The notes under the pieces are model-generated. The model was given only the letters and a program-made list of their open reading frames with translations, made no database searches and was not told the origin of the DNA. Of a stretch of 64,000 nt of DNA, positions 1 through 7,135 are shown one piece after another. Position 1 is the stretch's first letter. Each line of letters starts with the position of its first letter. Both the position numbers and the translations under genes were made by a program. This DNA comes from CAYNZP01 sp964401835. GTDB lineage: Bacteria; Planctomycetota; Phycisphaerae; SM23-33. Where the stretch lies: contig CAYNZP010000012.1 of the NCBI GenBank assembly GCA_964401835.1, positions 33,502 through 97,501 of the forward strand, read 5' to 3'.

Positions 1-1463
1 GCCATCGGCGTAAGGATCATGTGCAGTTCCTCACGGGTATAGCCGAACATCCTCATATTCTGGAGCAGGGTTTCGGAATCTACCGATTCCGGGCTGGAGG
101 CGCTGAAAAGCCCAGTCAACTCTATGCGGTTTTGCTGAAGCCATCTGCGGTATGGTTTCTGGCGAGCAATTTTACTCTTAATTTCGTTATCCGTAATTAT
201 GCGGCCTTCGACAGTATCGACCAGGAACATCTTGCCCGGCTGAAGGCGGCCTTTCGTTCTGATCTTGTCCGGTGGAAAGTCGATAACGCCGACCTCACTG
301 CCAAGAACGACAAGACCGTCATCTGTGACGACATATCTTGCCGGACGCAGACCGTTACGATCCAAAGTGCCACCGACCATCCGTCCGTCTGTGAAGACTA
401 TGGCAGCAGGCCCGTCCCACGGCTCCATAATGGCTGAGTGATATTCATAAAACGACCTTTTGTCCGTGCTGATGTGATATCGCGGGCCAAAAGCCTCTGG
501 AATCATCATCATGATCGAATGCGGCAGCGACCGCCCTGCCATATTCACCAGCTCCAAAACGTTATCAAATGACGCCGAGTCACTTGAATTCGGAGTGATG
601 ACAGGCTTCAAGTCGCTAAGATCCTCACCAAGCAGCGAGCTTTCCATTTTCATCTCGCGAGCGTGCATTCTATTGGCATTCCCGCTTAGGGTATTAATCT
701 CGCCGTTATGCGCAATGGCGCGGAACGGCTGGGCTAGACGCCAGTTGGGAAATGTATTTGTGCTGTAACGCTGGTGCACAAGTGCAAGTGAAGAGACTAC
801 CAACTCGTCAGATAAATCCGGGAAGTAAGAAAAAAGCTGGTGGGCCATGAACATGCCCTTATAGACAATCGTCCGGCATGACATGGAAGAAATATAAAAG
901 TCTATGACCTCATCACCGAACTTCTCGCGAACTATGCGTTCGGCGCCCTTTCGGGCCATGTAAAGGCGTCTTTCGAGTTCATCATCGGCCAGCCCGCAAC
1001 CATCGATAAATATCTGTCGGATAGTCGGCTCTGCGACAAGGGCAAGTTCGCCAAGGCAATCCGGGTTGCATGGCACATCGCGCCAACCCAACACTTTCAT
1101 ATCACAATGAATTATCGACTTTTCCAGAATCTCTTCACACTTTTTACGAAGCTTATCATCCTTGGGTGCAAAAACCATCCCGACACCATACTTGCCGGAC
1201 TCCGGAAGCTTTGATGCGGCCTTGCCGAGAGCAGAACTGAAATACTCATGTGGAACCTGAAAAAGAATCCCTGCACCGTCTCCGGTAATATCGTCGCTAC
1301 CGGCAGCGCCTCTATGCGTCAGATTAAGGAGTATATGATTGCCGTACTCGAGAATTTTATGGCTACGCTGGCCAGAAATATTTACGACCGCCCCTATACC
1401 ACAGGCATCGTGTTCTCGGCGAGGTTCATATAAACCCTGGGCCTTGGGAGGATGATAAACCAT
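1..1463 (-). CDS. gltB: Glutamate synthase large subunit, N-terminal part (partial)
   Basis: Translating the minus strand from the ATG at 1463 gives an uninterrupted frame of 487 codons that runs off the left edge. The start of a class II glutamine amidotransferase is clear: a 20-residue propeptide, then HDACGIGAVVN with the catalytic cysteine at residue 21, followed by LTHRGAAGSD and TGDGAGI. Later come HQRYSTNTFPNW, AHNGEINTLSGN and NSSDSASFDNVLE, and then RNGLRPARY, all standard GltB blocks. The enzyme moves the amide nitrogen of glutamine onto 2-oxoglutarate using a reduced carrier and is the assimilatory partner of glutamine synthetase. The central, FMN/Fe-S and C-terminal domains lie outside the window, so the electron donor type cannot be told. 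GGAAGA lies 9 bases upstream of the start. Confidence 0.93.
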   Translation of the reverse strand, partial: MVYHPPKAQGLYEPRREHDACGIGAVVNISGQRSHKILEYGNHILLNLTHRGAAGSDDITGDGAGILFQVPHEYFSSALGKAASKLPESGKYGVGMVFAPKDDKLRKKCEEILEKSIIHCDMKVLGWRDVPCNPDCLGELALVAEPTIRQIFIDGCGLADDELERRLYMARKGAERIVREKFGDEVIDFYISSMSCRTIVYKGMFMAHQLFSYFPDLSDELVVSSLALVHQRYSTNTFPNWRLAQPFRAIAHNGEINTLSGNANRMHAREMKMESSLLGEDLSDLKPVITPNSSDSASFDNVLELVNMAGRSLPHSIMMMIPEAFGPRYHISTDKRSFYEYHSAIMEPWDGPAAIVFTDGRMVGGTLDRNGLRPARYVVTDDGLVVLGSEVGVIDFPPDKIRTKGRLQPGKMFLVDTVEGRIITDNEIKSKIARQKPYRRWLQQNRIELTGLFSASSPESVDSETLLQNMRMFGYTREELHMILTPM

Positions 1464-1822
1464 TTTGATTCTAGTCTTCCTTTTCCAATTACTATGAGCC
1501 TATCCTAATAACCGAGGGAGCTTATAATGCCAAAAGCCACTTCAAGTCATCCTTGCTCTGCCGGGAAATTCCGACATAAAGGTATTATAAAATCTAAATG
1601 ACATAAATTGGCCCCATAATGAACTCTAATTTTTTTATATCTAGTATAATTTATTCTTATATACTTTCGATCCCTTCTTTTGTTCCTGTTGTTGGAAAGC
1701 AAAAAGACGTTGAAAACATTGGATAATAGAAACGATTAGCCGATTCATTACTTACTTAGATTTGTCGCAATAAAAAAATCTCGTCAGTTTTTTTTTTAGG
1801 AAATTTATCTACATAAACTTTA
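1464..1822. other. AT-rich intergenic region between gltB and the cold-shock gene
   Basis: This region holds no convincing gene. It is strongly AT-rich, particularly 1600-1820, and should contain the gltB promoter on the minus strand, although I could not fix a -35/-10 pair. A copy of the short motif GAGCCTATCC lies at 1496-1505 (see findings). A 24-codon plus-strand ORF at 1527-1601 is preceded by GAGGGAG at a good distance, but there is no further support for it. Confidence 0.5.
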
Positions 1823-1853
1823 TTGACATATATGCCTAATCGTAAAATAATAT
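1823..1853 (+). promoter_or_regulatory. Probable sigma-70 promoter of the cold-shock gene
   Basis: A perfect TTGACA at 1823-1828 is followed by AT-rich -10 candidates: AATAAT at 1846-1851 with a 17-base spacer, or TAATAT at 1848-1853 with 19. Transcription from here would give a leader of about 210 bases before the cold-shock ORF. Confidence 0.55.
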
Positions 1854-1859
1854 TACATG

Positions 1860-2072
1860 TAAGTTACGGAACGGCGGGTGGTTCAGGGAAGCGTTTCCCG
1901 TCCCGTCGGGCAAACTCGGGTGGCAACCGGGTGCATTTGCAGGATACATGATAGGCAGTGTCACGTCTTAACAAGATTGAACGAGATGTCTTTTCCCTAA
2001 CTGGGGATCTTTTTGCGCTCGCCTGGGGTATCTACCGCAATTCCAATGCCGATTTGTAGAAGGAGTCCATCC
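1860..2072 (+). promoter_or_regulatory. Long structured 5' leader of the cold-shock mRNA
   Basis: About 200 bases of GC-richer sequence separate the likely promoter from the ATG. They can form several hairpins, including GGGAA-GCG-TTCCC near 1888 and a GGT-GGCA-ACC stem inside the CGGG-rich stretch at 1915-1935. The leader ends in AGAAGGAG at 2058-2065, seven bases before the start. Long leaders that refold with temperature are established for cspA-type genes in other bacteria. That this one works that way is inference. Confidence 0.45.
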
Positions 2073-2276
2073 ATGGCTACAGGAACAGTAAAGTGGTTTA
2101 ACAACTCGAAAGGCTTCGGGTTCATCACAGCAGAAGATGGAACAGATTGCTTCGTCCATTACAGCGACATCCAGGACGATGGCTTCAAGTCGCTCAAGGA
2201 AGGCGACAGTGTCGAATTTGAAATAACGCAAGGCGATAAGGGAGCTAAAGCCGTTAACGTTAAAGTAGCTAATTAG
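2073..2276 (+). CDS. Cold-shock domain protein (CspA family)
   Basis: This 67-residue protein is a complete cold-shock domain, an OB-fold RNA/single-stranded DNA chaperone in the cytoplasm. RNP1 is visible as KGFGFI and RNP2 as DCFVHYS, preceded by the usual GTVKWFN opening. The length is normal for the family. I chose the ATG at 2073 because AGAAGGAG sits seven bases upstream and the protein then begins MATGTVKWF. The same frame is open further upstream, but that stretch is leader sequence. The gene stands alone, with its own promoter, long leader and terminator. Which of the usual several paralogues it is cannot be told. Confidence 0.96.
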   Translation: MATGTVKWFNNSKGFGFITAEDGTDCFVHYSDIQDDGFKSLKEGDSVEFEITQGDKGAKAVNVKVAN

Positions 2277-2306
2277 TCCCCTTGAACGGGCGATAAATTT
2301 GCTTAT

Positions 2307-2345
2307 AAAAAACGCCGTCTTAATTGGCGGCGTTTTTTCTTTTTT
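2307..2345 (+). terminator. Rho-independent terminator of the cold-shock gene
   Basis: AACGCCG pairs with CGGCGTT around a ten-base loop, followed by TTTTTTC and more T residues. It lies 30 bases after the cold-shock stop codon. Confidence 0.9.
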
Positions 2346-2358
2346 TAGAGCCTATCCC

Positions 2359-2811
2359 TTATACCCGAACCTTTACAACAAGCTTCCGAACATCCTGGGG
2401 GTCTTTGATACTGCAGCTGGGTCTGTGGATATCCTGAGGATAAAAAATGGCAAACTCGCCGGCCCTCATCATCAAAGTTGAGTAAATTTGTGGTGCATTA
2501 AATAAAACAACGTCTTTGTCTTCATCGTAAGGCTGGGATACTTCAATATCTTCATCCAAGCTAACATCTATCCTTTCCTGACCAGCCAGCACTACCTGAA
2601 TATCGATATATTTTTTATGGGCTTCAAATAAGGCTGAGTCAGCCTGCCTGGTTGGATATGAACAGAGAATCGCAAACAAGGCTTCTCCGTCGATCTCATA
2701 ACTGCCATCCGGTGACGATGGGTCCAATTCATTTATGAAAGTAAAAGCCTTTTTTAAGGCTTTGGAAGAATCATAATATAAATGAGAATTTTTTAATGAA
2801 TCCTGAATCAT
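2359..2811 (-). CDS. YhcH/YjgK/YiaL family protein
   Basis: This 150-residue protein is recognisable as the YhcH/YjgK/YiaL (DUF386) family, small cupin-like beta-sandwich proteins often found near sialic-acid or other sugar catabolism genes. Family blocks are FEAHKKYIDIQVVLAGQE near the middle and AIFYPQDIHRPSC near the C-terminus; the histidines and acidic residues in these blocks are the usual metal-site positions. The start at 2811 (MIQDSL) is supported by AAAGGA about seven bases upstream; the frame extends 25 codons further but would overlap the divergent gene. The neighbours do not reveal a sugar pathway, so the substrate is unknown. It diverges from the shikimate-kinase-like gene. Confidence 0.85.
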   Translation of the reverse strand: MIQDSLKNSHLYYDSSKALKKAFTFINELDPSSPDGSYEIDGEALFAILCSYPTRQADSALFEAHKKYIDIQVVLAGQERIDVSLDEDIEVSQPYDEDKDVVLFNAPQIYSTLMMRAGEFAIFYPQDIHRPSCSIKDPQDVRKLVVKVRV

Positions 2812-2877
2812 GTTTCGTTTTCCTTTAAAATAGATTATTGAGTCAAAATACAACGTCTGAATAGTTATTAAGTGCAA

Positions 2878-3396
2878 ATGGCCCAAATTACAAAAGAAAA
2901 AAACATAATCCTTATCGGAATGCCCGGCGTCGGCAAAAGTACCATTGGCGTACTTCTGGCTAAAGAAACATCACGCAGCTTTCTCGATACAGATGTTTAC
3001 ATCCAAACCCGTGAAGGCAGAAAACTTCAGGAAATAATCGATGCTGAAGGGCTGGAATTTTTTTGCAAAAAAGAGCAGTTACACATCCTGGGTATTGATC
3101 GGAGAAGTTCCGTTATTGCCACTGGAGGCAGCGTAGTTTACAGCGAGCCGGCCATGGAACATCTTAAAACGAATGGAATCATCGTGTTAATGGACATCGA
3201 CCTGGATTCGCTCAAAAACCGGCTCACCGACATATCCTACCGGGGAGTCGTCATAGAGCCCGGCGAAACGTTTGAAGCCCTTTATTCCAAAAGAATGCCT
3301 CTCTATCACCGTTATGCAGATATCACAATTAAATGTAAAAGTCTGAATCACGAGCAGGTAGTAAAGCTCATTTTAAACAAGCTTGATCTGAATTGA
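2878..3396 (+). CDS. Shikimate kinase-like protein
   Basis: The 172-residue protein has the fold signature of shikimate kinase: Walker A GMPGVGKST at residues 14-22, LDTDVYIQ (the DxD-type magnesium/shikimate region), IATGGSVV, and a C-terminal KRMPLYHRYAD block. Shikimate kinase phosphorylates the 3-hydroxyl of shikimate in aromatic amino acid synthesis. The block that normally reads xFRxxE, carrying a shikimate-binding arginine, reads FCKKE here, and the LID region contains YRGVVIEPG. It may therefore be a divergent subfamily with altered substrate binding. ATG at 2878 was chosen over the in-frame GTG at 2872; neither has a clear Shine-Dalgarno. The gene stands alone, not in an aro operon. 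Confidence 0.75.
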   Translation: MAQITKEKNIILIGMPGVGKSTIGVLLAKETSRSFLDTDVYIQTREGRKLQEIIDAEGLEFFCKKEQLHILGIDRRSSVIATGGSVVYSEPAMEHLKTNGIIVLMDIDLDSLKNRLTDISYRGVVIEPGETFEALYSKRMPLYHRYADITIKCKSLNHEQVVKLILNKLDLN

Positions 3397-3568
3397 TTTC
3401 CCGTTCGAGCTTCTGTCGCCTCTGCAAAATCTTTTCTGCAATCAATTTGGGGTTAACCATAAACCAGTCATAGAATTTTAAGTGGAAGATAGCCGGAAAA
3501 TTATCTGTCCTCACATTTAATGTCGGTCCAGTGAGAATCTTTCTCTTCAGTTACAAGAACAGACTGAT

Positions 3569-4354
3569 ATGAAAGTTGAAATCCAATTAAAACCCAAGGC
3601 TATCTTTTTCATCCTGTTGCTTATCGTGTTATTGCTTTTAACAGCAAGCCTGACGGGACAATACTTTAAATTTTTCCTGGGGCACGATTATGTCTTTGGC
3701 TTTGTAAAAAAGTTCAGCCTGGACGGAGAAGCCAACTATCCGACATGGTTCGCATCCTTTTTGCTTCTTTCATGCAGTTTTTTCCTCTTCCTGATAGCGA
3801 GACAAAAACGGGGCATGAAAGATCCTTTTTATAAAAAATGGTTTGTGCTGGCATTGATATTTTTTGCCTTGTCCATTGAAGAAATAGCAGGTTTTCATGA
3901 ATTGATCTTCATGCAAACGAGATATGAATTCGGTCTTGAATTTTCCGGGGCTTTCTTTTTTTCTTGGGTAATTCCGGCTCTTATTATTGTTACGGTTATT
4001 ACCCTGAGCTATATTAAATTCCTCTTCCACCTTCCGAGAAGAACGAAGTTCTTATTTATCCTCTCAGGCAGTATTTACACATTTGGGGCTCTTGGGTTTG
4101 AAATGCTTGGAGGTGTATTATTTGAAACTTACGGATACGAAAGTTTCATTTATGCGTTCACGACGAATATCGAAGAATGCCTCGAGATGATTGGGCTTAT
4201 ATTATTCCTCTATTCACTCATGTCATATTTGGAAACACTTGGCATGCAAAAAACCCTTGCCGATATTCCGACCAGGTCACCTGTAACTAAAATCTCTCGC
4301 CCGCAAGCTTCCCAAAAAACGGCAACTAAGAGCCTGTCCTCCATTCGCCCTTAG
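3569..4354 (+). CDS. Multi-pass membrane protein of unknown function
   Basis: This protein of 261 residues has about six predicted membrane segments. One lies near the N-terminus (FILLLIVLLLLTASL). The others follow around residues 60-78, 92-108, 130-150, 160-180 and 205-220. It ends in a polar tail. I do not recognise a named family. Conserved-looking polar groups sit next to membrane segments: SIEEIAGFHE at about residues 102-111 and TNIEECLEMIG at about 196-206. Paired acidic residues plus a histidine recall membrane-embedded metal sites, but this is only an analogy. The last codons contain GAGCCTGTCC and the stop codon overlaps GAGCCTATCC, two copies of a short motif that recurs in the window. 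Confidence 0.7.
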   Translation: MKVEIQLKPKAIFFILLLIVLLLLTASLTGQYFKFFLGHDYVFGFVKKFSLDGEANYPTWFASFLLLSCSFFLFLIARQKRGMKDPFYKKWFVLALIFFALSIEEIAGFHELIFMQTRYEFGLEFSGAFFFSWVIPALIIVTVITLSYIKFLFHLPRRTKFLFILSGSIYTFGALGFEMLGGVLFETYGYESFIYAFTTNIEECLEMIGLILFLYSLMSYLETLGMQKTLADIPTRSPVTKISRPQASQKTATKSLSSIRP

Positions 4355-4430
4355 AGCCTATCCTAAGTTATTGTCCAAAAGACCTCTTTAGCACTTTCGC
4401 TCCAATGGGAAATGTCGCTAAAATGAGTAA

Positions 4431-5339
4431 ATGAAGCCAACCGAAAAACCAAAAGCAAACTCCGCGATACGTGACCATCGCCGCCAATGGCGAGATTGTC
4501 TGTATGTATACCCCGTTATCTCCCGGCGAAGCGAGGGTTTGAGTATTGGCGTAAACCTGAATCCAAACAAGAGATGTAACTTCGCATGCCTTTATTGCCA
4601 GGTAGACAGGCCGGTGGCGAGATGCCTTAGCGAGGTGAAAATCGAAATCCTCGAAAACGAGCTGCGCGACGCTATGGATGAAGCCATTTCCGGCCGGCTG
4701 TGGCAGGAGCAGCGTTTTGCATCAACTTCGCCGGATATGCGTCGAATCAACGATATCGCCTTCAGCGGGGACGGCGAGCCGGTCTGCCTGAAGGATTTCG
4801 ACAAGGCTGTCGCCGTTGCCGCCAAGGTTAAAAGGGACTTAAAAGCTGATGATATCAAGATTGTCCTTATCTCCAATGCGTCCATGTTCGCAAGCCAGCA
4901 GTTTCAGCGGGCACTGCCTATCCTCGATGCCAACAACGGGGAAATATGGGCAAAACTCGACGCCGGCAGCGAAGAGTACTTCAAAAAAGTAAACCGGCCA
5001 GCCGGCAAGATAACTCTGGAAAAGGTGCTGGAAAACATCACAGCTGTGGCAAAGCAGCGAGAGATTGTTATCCAGACATTGTTTTTCAAGATAGATGAGA
5101 AATCGCCGGCTGCGAGCGAAATCGATGCATACTGCCAGCGGTTAAGAGAAATCGTTTCAAACGGAGGAAAAATAAAACTCATCCAGTTGCACACAATCGC
5201 CCGCTCACCATTAGAAGCTGTCGCTTCGACGATACCGGATAATGAACTGGATGAATTAGCGGAAAAAATCCGCTCAGGAATCGGGAATATCCCTCTCAGA
5301 ACCTACTACGGTGCCGATGCCCCACCACAGAAATTCTAG
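4431..5339 (+). CDS. Radical SAM protein
   Basis: The 302-residue protein carries the radical SAM cluster motif CNFACLYC (cysteines 49, 53 and 56), which binds the 4Fe-4S cluster that cleaves S-adenosylmethionine. FSGDGEP follows as the SAM-contacting motif. The overall look (NLNPNKRCNFACLYC, LISNASM, AKLDAGSEEYFKKVNRP) matches the COG0731-type group of single-domain radical SAM proteins, whose substrates are mostly unknown. There is no extra cysteine-rich SPASM region. The gene is alone between the membrane protein and the convergent apt. No clear Shine-Dalgarno precedes the ATG at 4431. In the same frame after its stop is a 49-codon open stretch encoding a hydrophobic segment (see findings). 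Confidence 0.88.
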   Translation: MKPTEKPKANSAIRDHRRQWRDCLYVYPVISRRSEGLSIGVNLNPNKRCNFACLYCQVDRPVARCLSEVKIEILENELRDAMDEAISGRLWQEQRFASTSPDMRRINDIAFSGDGEPVCLKDFDKAVAVAAKVKRDLKADDIKIVLISNASMFASQQFQRALPILDANNGEIWAKLDAGSEEYFKKVNRPAGKITLEKVLENITAVAKQREIVIQTLFFKIDEKSPAASEIDAYCQRLREIVSNGGKIKLIQLHTIARSPLEAVASTIPDNELDELAEKIRSGIGNIPLRTYYGADAPPQKF

Positions 5340-5507
5340 CCGGAATCAGCAAAGATTATTCAAACCGAAGTTCGCCGAAAACTCGGGGCGATGGAAGTCG
5401 GGTCTCGGCCAATCTATATAGTTCCAGCATGCATACTGGTCGTCAGTCTTGCCGCCACAGCGATAGAAATTTTCTTAATTGTGTAACTTGTCATTGGGAC
5501 TGCGCCT

Positions 5508-6032
5508 TTATTCGCCATTTACCTTTATGAGGGAAAGAATGTCATACTCGGAAAGTTTATCCCGGCCGTTGAGGAAACAAAGCTCAATCACAAACGCAAC
5601 GCCGACGATTTCGCCGCCAAGTTTTTTCACAAGCTCACAACCAGCTGCCATCGTTCCGCCGGTAGCCAGCAGGTCATCAAACATCAGAACCTTGTCTCCG
5701 GGCTTTACCGCATCGGCATGAATTTCAACTTCATCTGTGCCGTATTCAAGTTCATAGCTCTGGCTTATTGTCTTGGCTGGAAGCTTGCCGGGCTTGCGTA
5801 TGGGAACGAATCCGGCGCCGAGTTTATCTGCAAGCATGGAACCGAAGATAAAACCGCGGGACTCTATACCGGTAACAATGTCTATTTTTTGAGACTCATA
5901 TGGCTGGGCCAACTCCGCCACGGCCTGCCTCAAGGCATCGATGTTTGACAAAAGTGGAGTGATATCTTTGAAGACTATCCCTTCCTTGGGGAAATCCGGA
6001 ACATCGCGAATGTATTTTTCCAACCCGGGCAT
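5508..6032 (-). CDS. apt: Adenine phosphoribosyltransferase
   Basis: The 174-residue protein joins adenine and PRPP to make AMP in purine salvage. The N-terminus (IRDVPDFPKEGIVFKDITPLL) is the typical Apt opening, ESRGFIFG follows, and the PRPP-binding loop reads VLMFDDLLATGGT at about residues 119-131. Length is normal. The start at 6032 is fixed by AAGGAG about seven bases upstream; the frame is open 26 codons further but without family sequence. It lies downstream of the sigma-factor gene on the same strand, about 100 bases away, and may be co-transcribed with it. Confidence 0.95.
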   Translation of the reverse strand: MPGLEKYIRDVPDFPKEGIVFKDITPLLSNIDALRQAVAELAQPYESQKIDIVTGIESRGFIFGSMLADKLGAGFVPIRKPGKLPAKTISQSYELEYGTDEVEIHADAVKPGDKVLMFDDLLATGGTMAAGCELVKKLGGEIVGVAFVIELCFLNGRDKLSEYDILSLIKVNGE

Positions 6033-6136
6033 ACCTCTCTCCTTGTGAAATTCTGTCCAAAGTTTCAAAGAAGGGAGTTTATTCACTCTGGCTGTGGAAG
6101 TCCAGCCCAAGCAAAACGCAAATTTACAGACGTTGC

Positions 6137-6967
6137 CTAGAGTATTTCGTCGCAGATTTCTTTCAGGCTTGCAAGGGCCTTCTTTTCGAGCTGGCGGACC
6201 CTCTCGCGTGTCAGGCCAATTTCCTGGCCGATTTCCTTGTAGGTGCGCGTCGGGCCTTCGTAGCCATCAAGGCCGAAGCGAAGCTCGAGTATCTTTCGCT
6301 CGCGAGGTTCGAGATTTTCCAAAACTGATTCCATCAAAGGCGTCATCGAAGCGTCGAGCATTCCCTGTTCCGGAAGGTTGGAGTTATTATCCGCAAGCAT
6401 TTCCGACATGGCCTGAGTTTCATCCGTGCCAACCTGGTTCGGAGCACTGATCGCCGTTAAGCCCTGATGAATCATCTCAGCCTTCTTGCGGGATATCTTC
6501 AGCTCTTTGGCCATTTCGTCGATTCCGGGGGTACGGCCCAGCCTTGCCTCAAGGTCGTTGGCGGCTGCCCGCCACTTTGAAATAAGTTTCGCCAAGTAGG
6601 CTGGAATGCGTATCGTCAGTCCGGACTGAAGAAGGGAACGCTTGATCGATTGCTTGATCCACCATGCGGCATAAGTGCTGAAACGAACCCCGGCATCGGG
6701 GTCAAACTCTTCCACTGCACGCATCAGGCCCAGGTTGCCCTCAGCAACAAGGTCGCCCAGTGTCATGGATGGGTTCGAGTAGGTCTTTGCTATCTTGACC
6801 ACCAGCCGCAGGTTCGCCTGTATCATCTGCTCGCGCGCTATAGGGTCGCAGTGCTCTCGCACCCGGCGGGAAAGCTGCTTTTCCTGCTCTGCCGTCAAAA
6901 GCGGCGTGGATTTTATACGCTCTATGTACCAATCAAGTCCTGCTCTTGAGCTGCTCCTGGTTGCCAT
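6137..6967 (-). CDS. RpoD/SigA-family RNA polymerase sigma factor
   Basis: The 276-residue protein has the ordered regions of a sigma-70 factor. Region 1.2 starts with LDWYIERIKSTPLLT. Region 2 includes DLVAEGNLGLMRAVEEFD and the melting/-10 recognition stretch RFSTYAAWWIKQSI. Region 3 follows, and region 4 ends in LTRERVRQLEKKALASL, the -35 helix-turn-helix. It lacks region 1.1, so it is most like a group 2 sigma (RpoS/SigB-like) or one of the short primary-type sigmas common in Planctomycetota. AAGGG lies five bases before the ATG. It is separated from upstream rpsA by a terminator, so it must have its own promoter. Confidence 0.93.
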   Translation of the reverse strand: MATRSSSRAGLDWYIERIKSTPLLTAEQEKQLSRRVREHCDPIAREQMIQANLRLVVKIAKTYSNPSMTLGDLVAEGNLGLMRAVEEFDPDAGVRFSTYAAWWIKQSIKRSLLQSGLTIRIPAYLAKLISKWRAAANDLEARLGRTPGIDEMAKELKISRKKAEMIHQGLTAISAPNQVGTDETQAMSEMLADNNSNLPEQGMLDASMTPLMESVLENLEPRERKILELRFGLDGYEGPTRTYKEIGQEIGLTRERVRQLEKKALASLKEICDEIL

Positions 6968-7074
6968 GATTTCCCTTCAATCAAAGTCTTTCGCTGGGGG
7001 GTAAAACGCCCTGCCATAAGGGATTTCGACTTGATTAAAGGGGTACTTAAGTAAGGAATTTCTCTAAATTAAGA

Positions 7075-7113
7075 CGTAAAAAAGGCGTGGCCGAGTTGAC
7101 CACGCCTTTTTGG
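7075..7113 (-). terminator. Terminator of rpsA
   Basis: Read on the minus strand, GGCGTGG pairs with CCACGCC around a nine-base loop and is followed by TTTTTT. It lies 23 bases after the rpsA stop. Confidence 0.9.
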
Positions 7114-7135
7114 TTCAGCTTTATTATTGAAGGAC

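Noticed and set aside
2299..2481. A 60-codon plus-strand frame after the cold-shock gene
   Set aside because: It starts inside the terminator hairpin and runs antisense into the YhcH-family gene.
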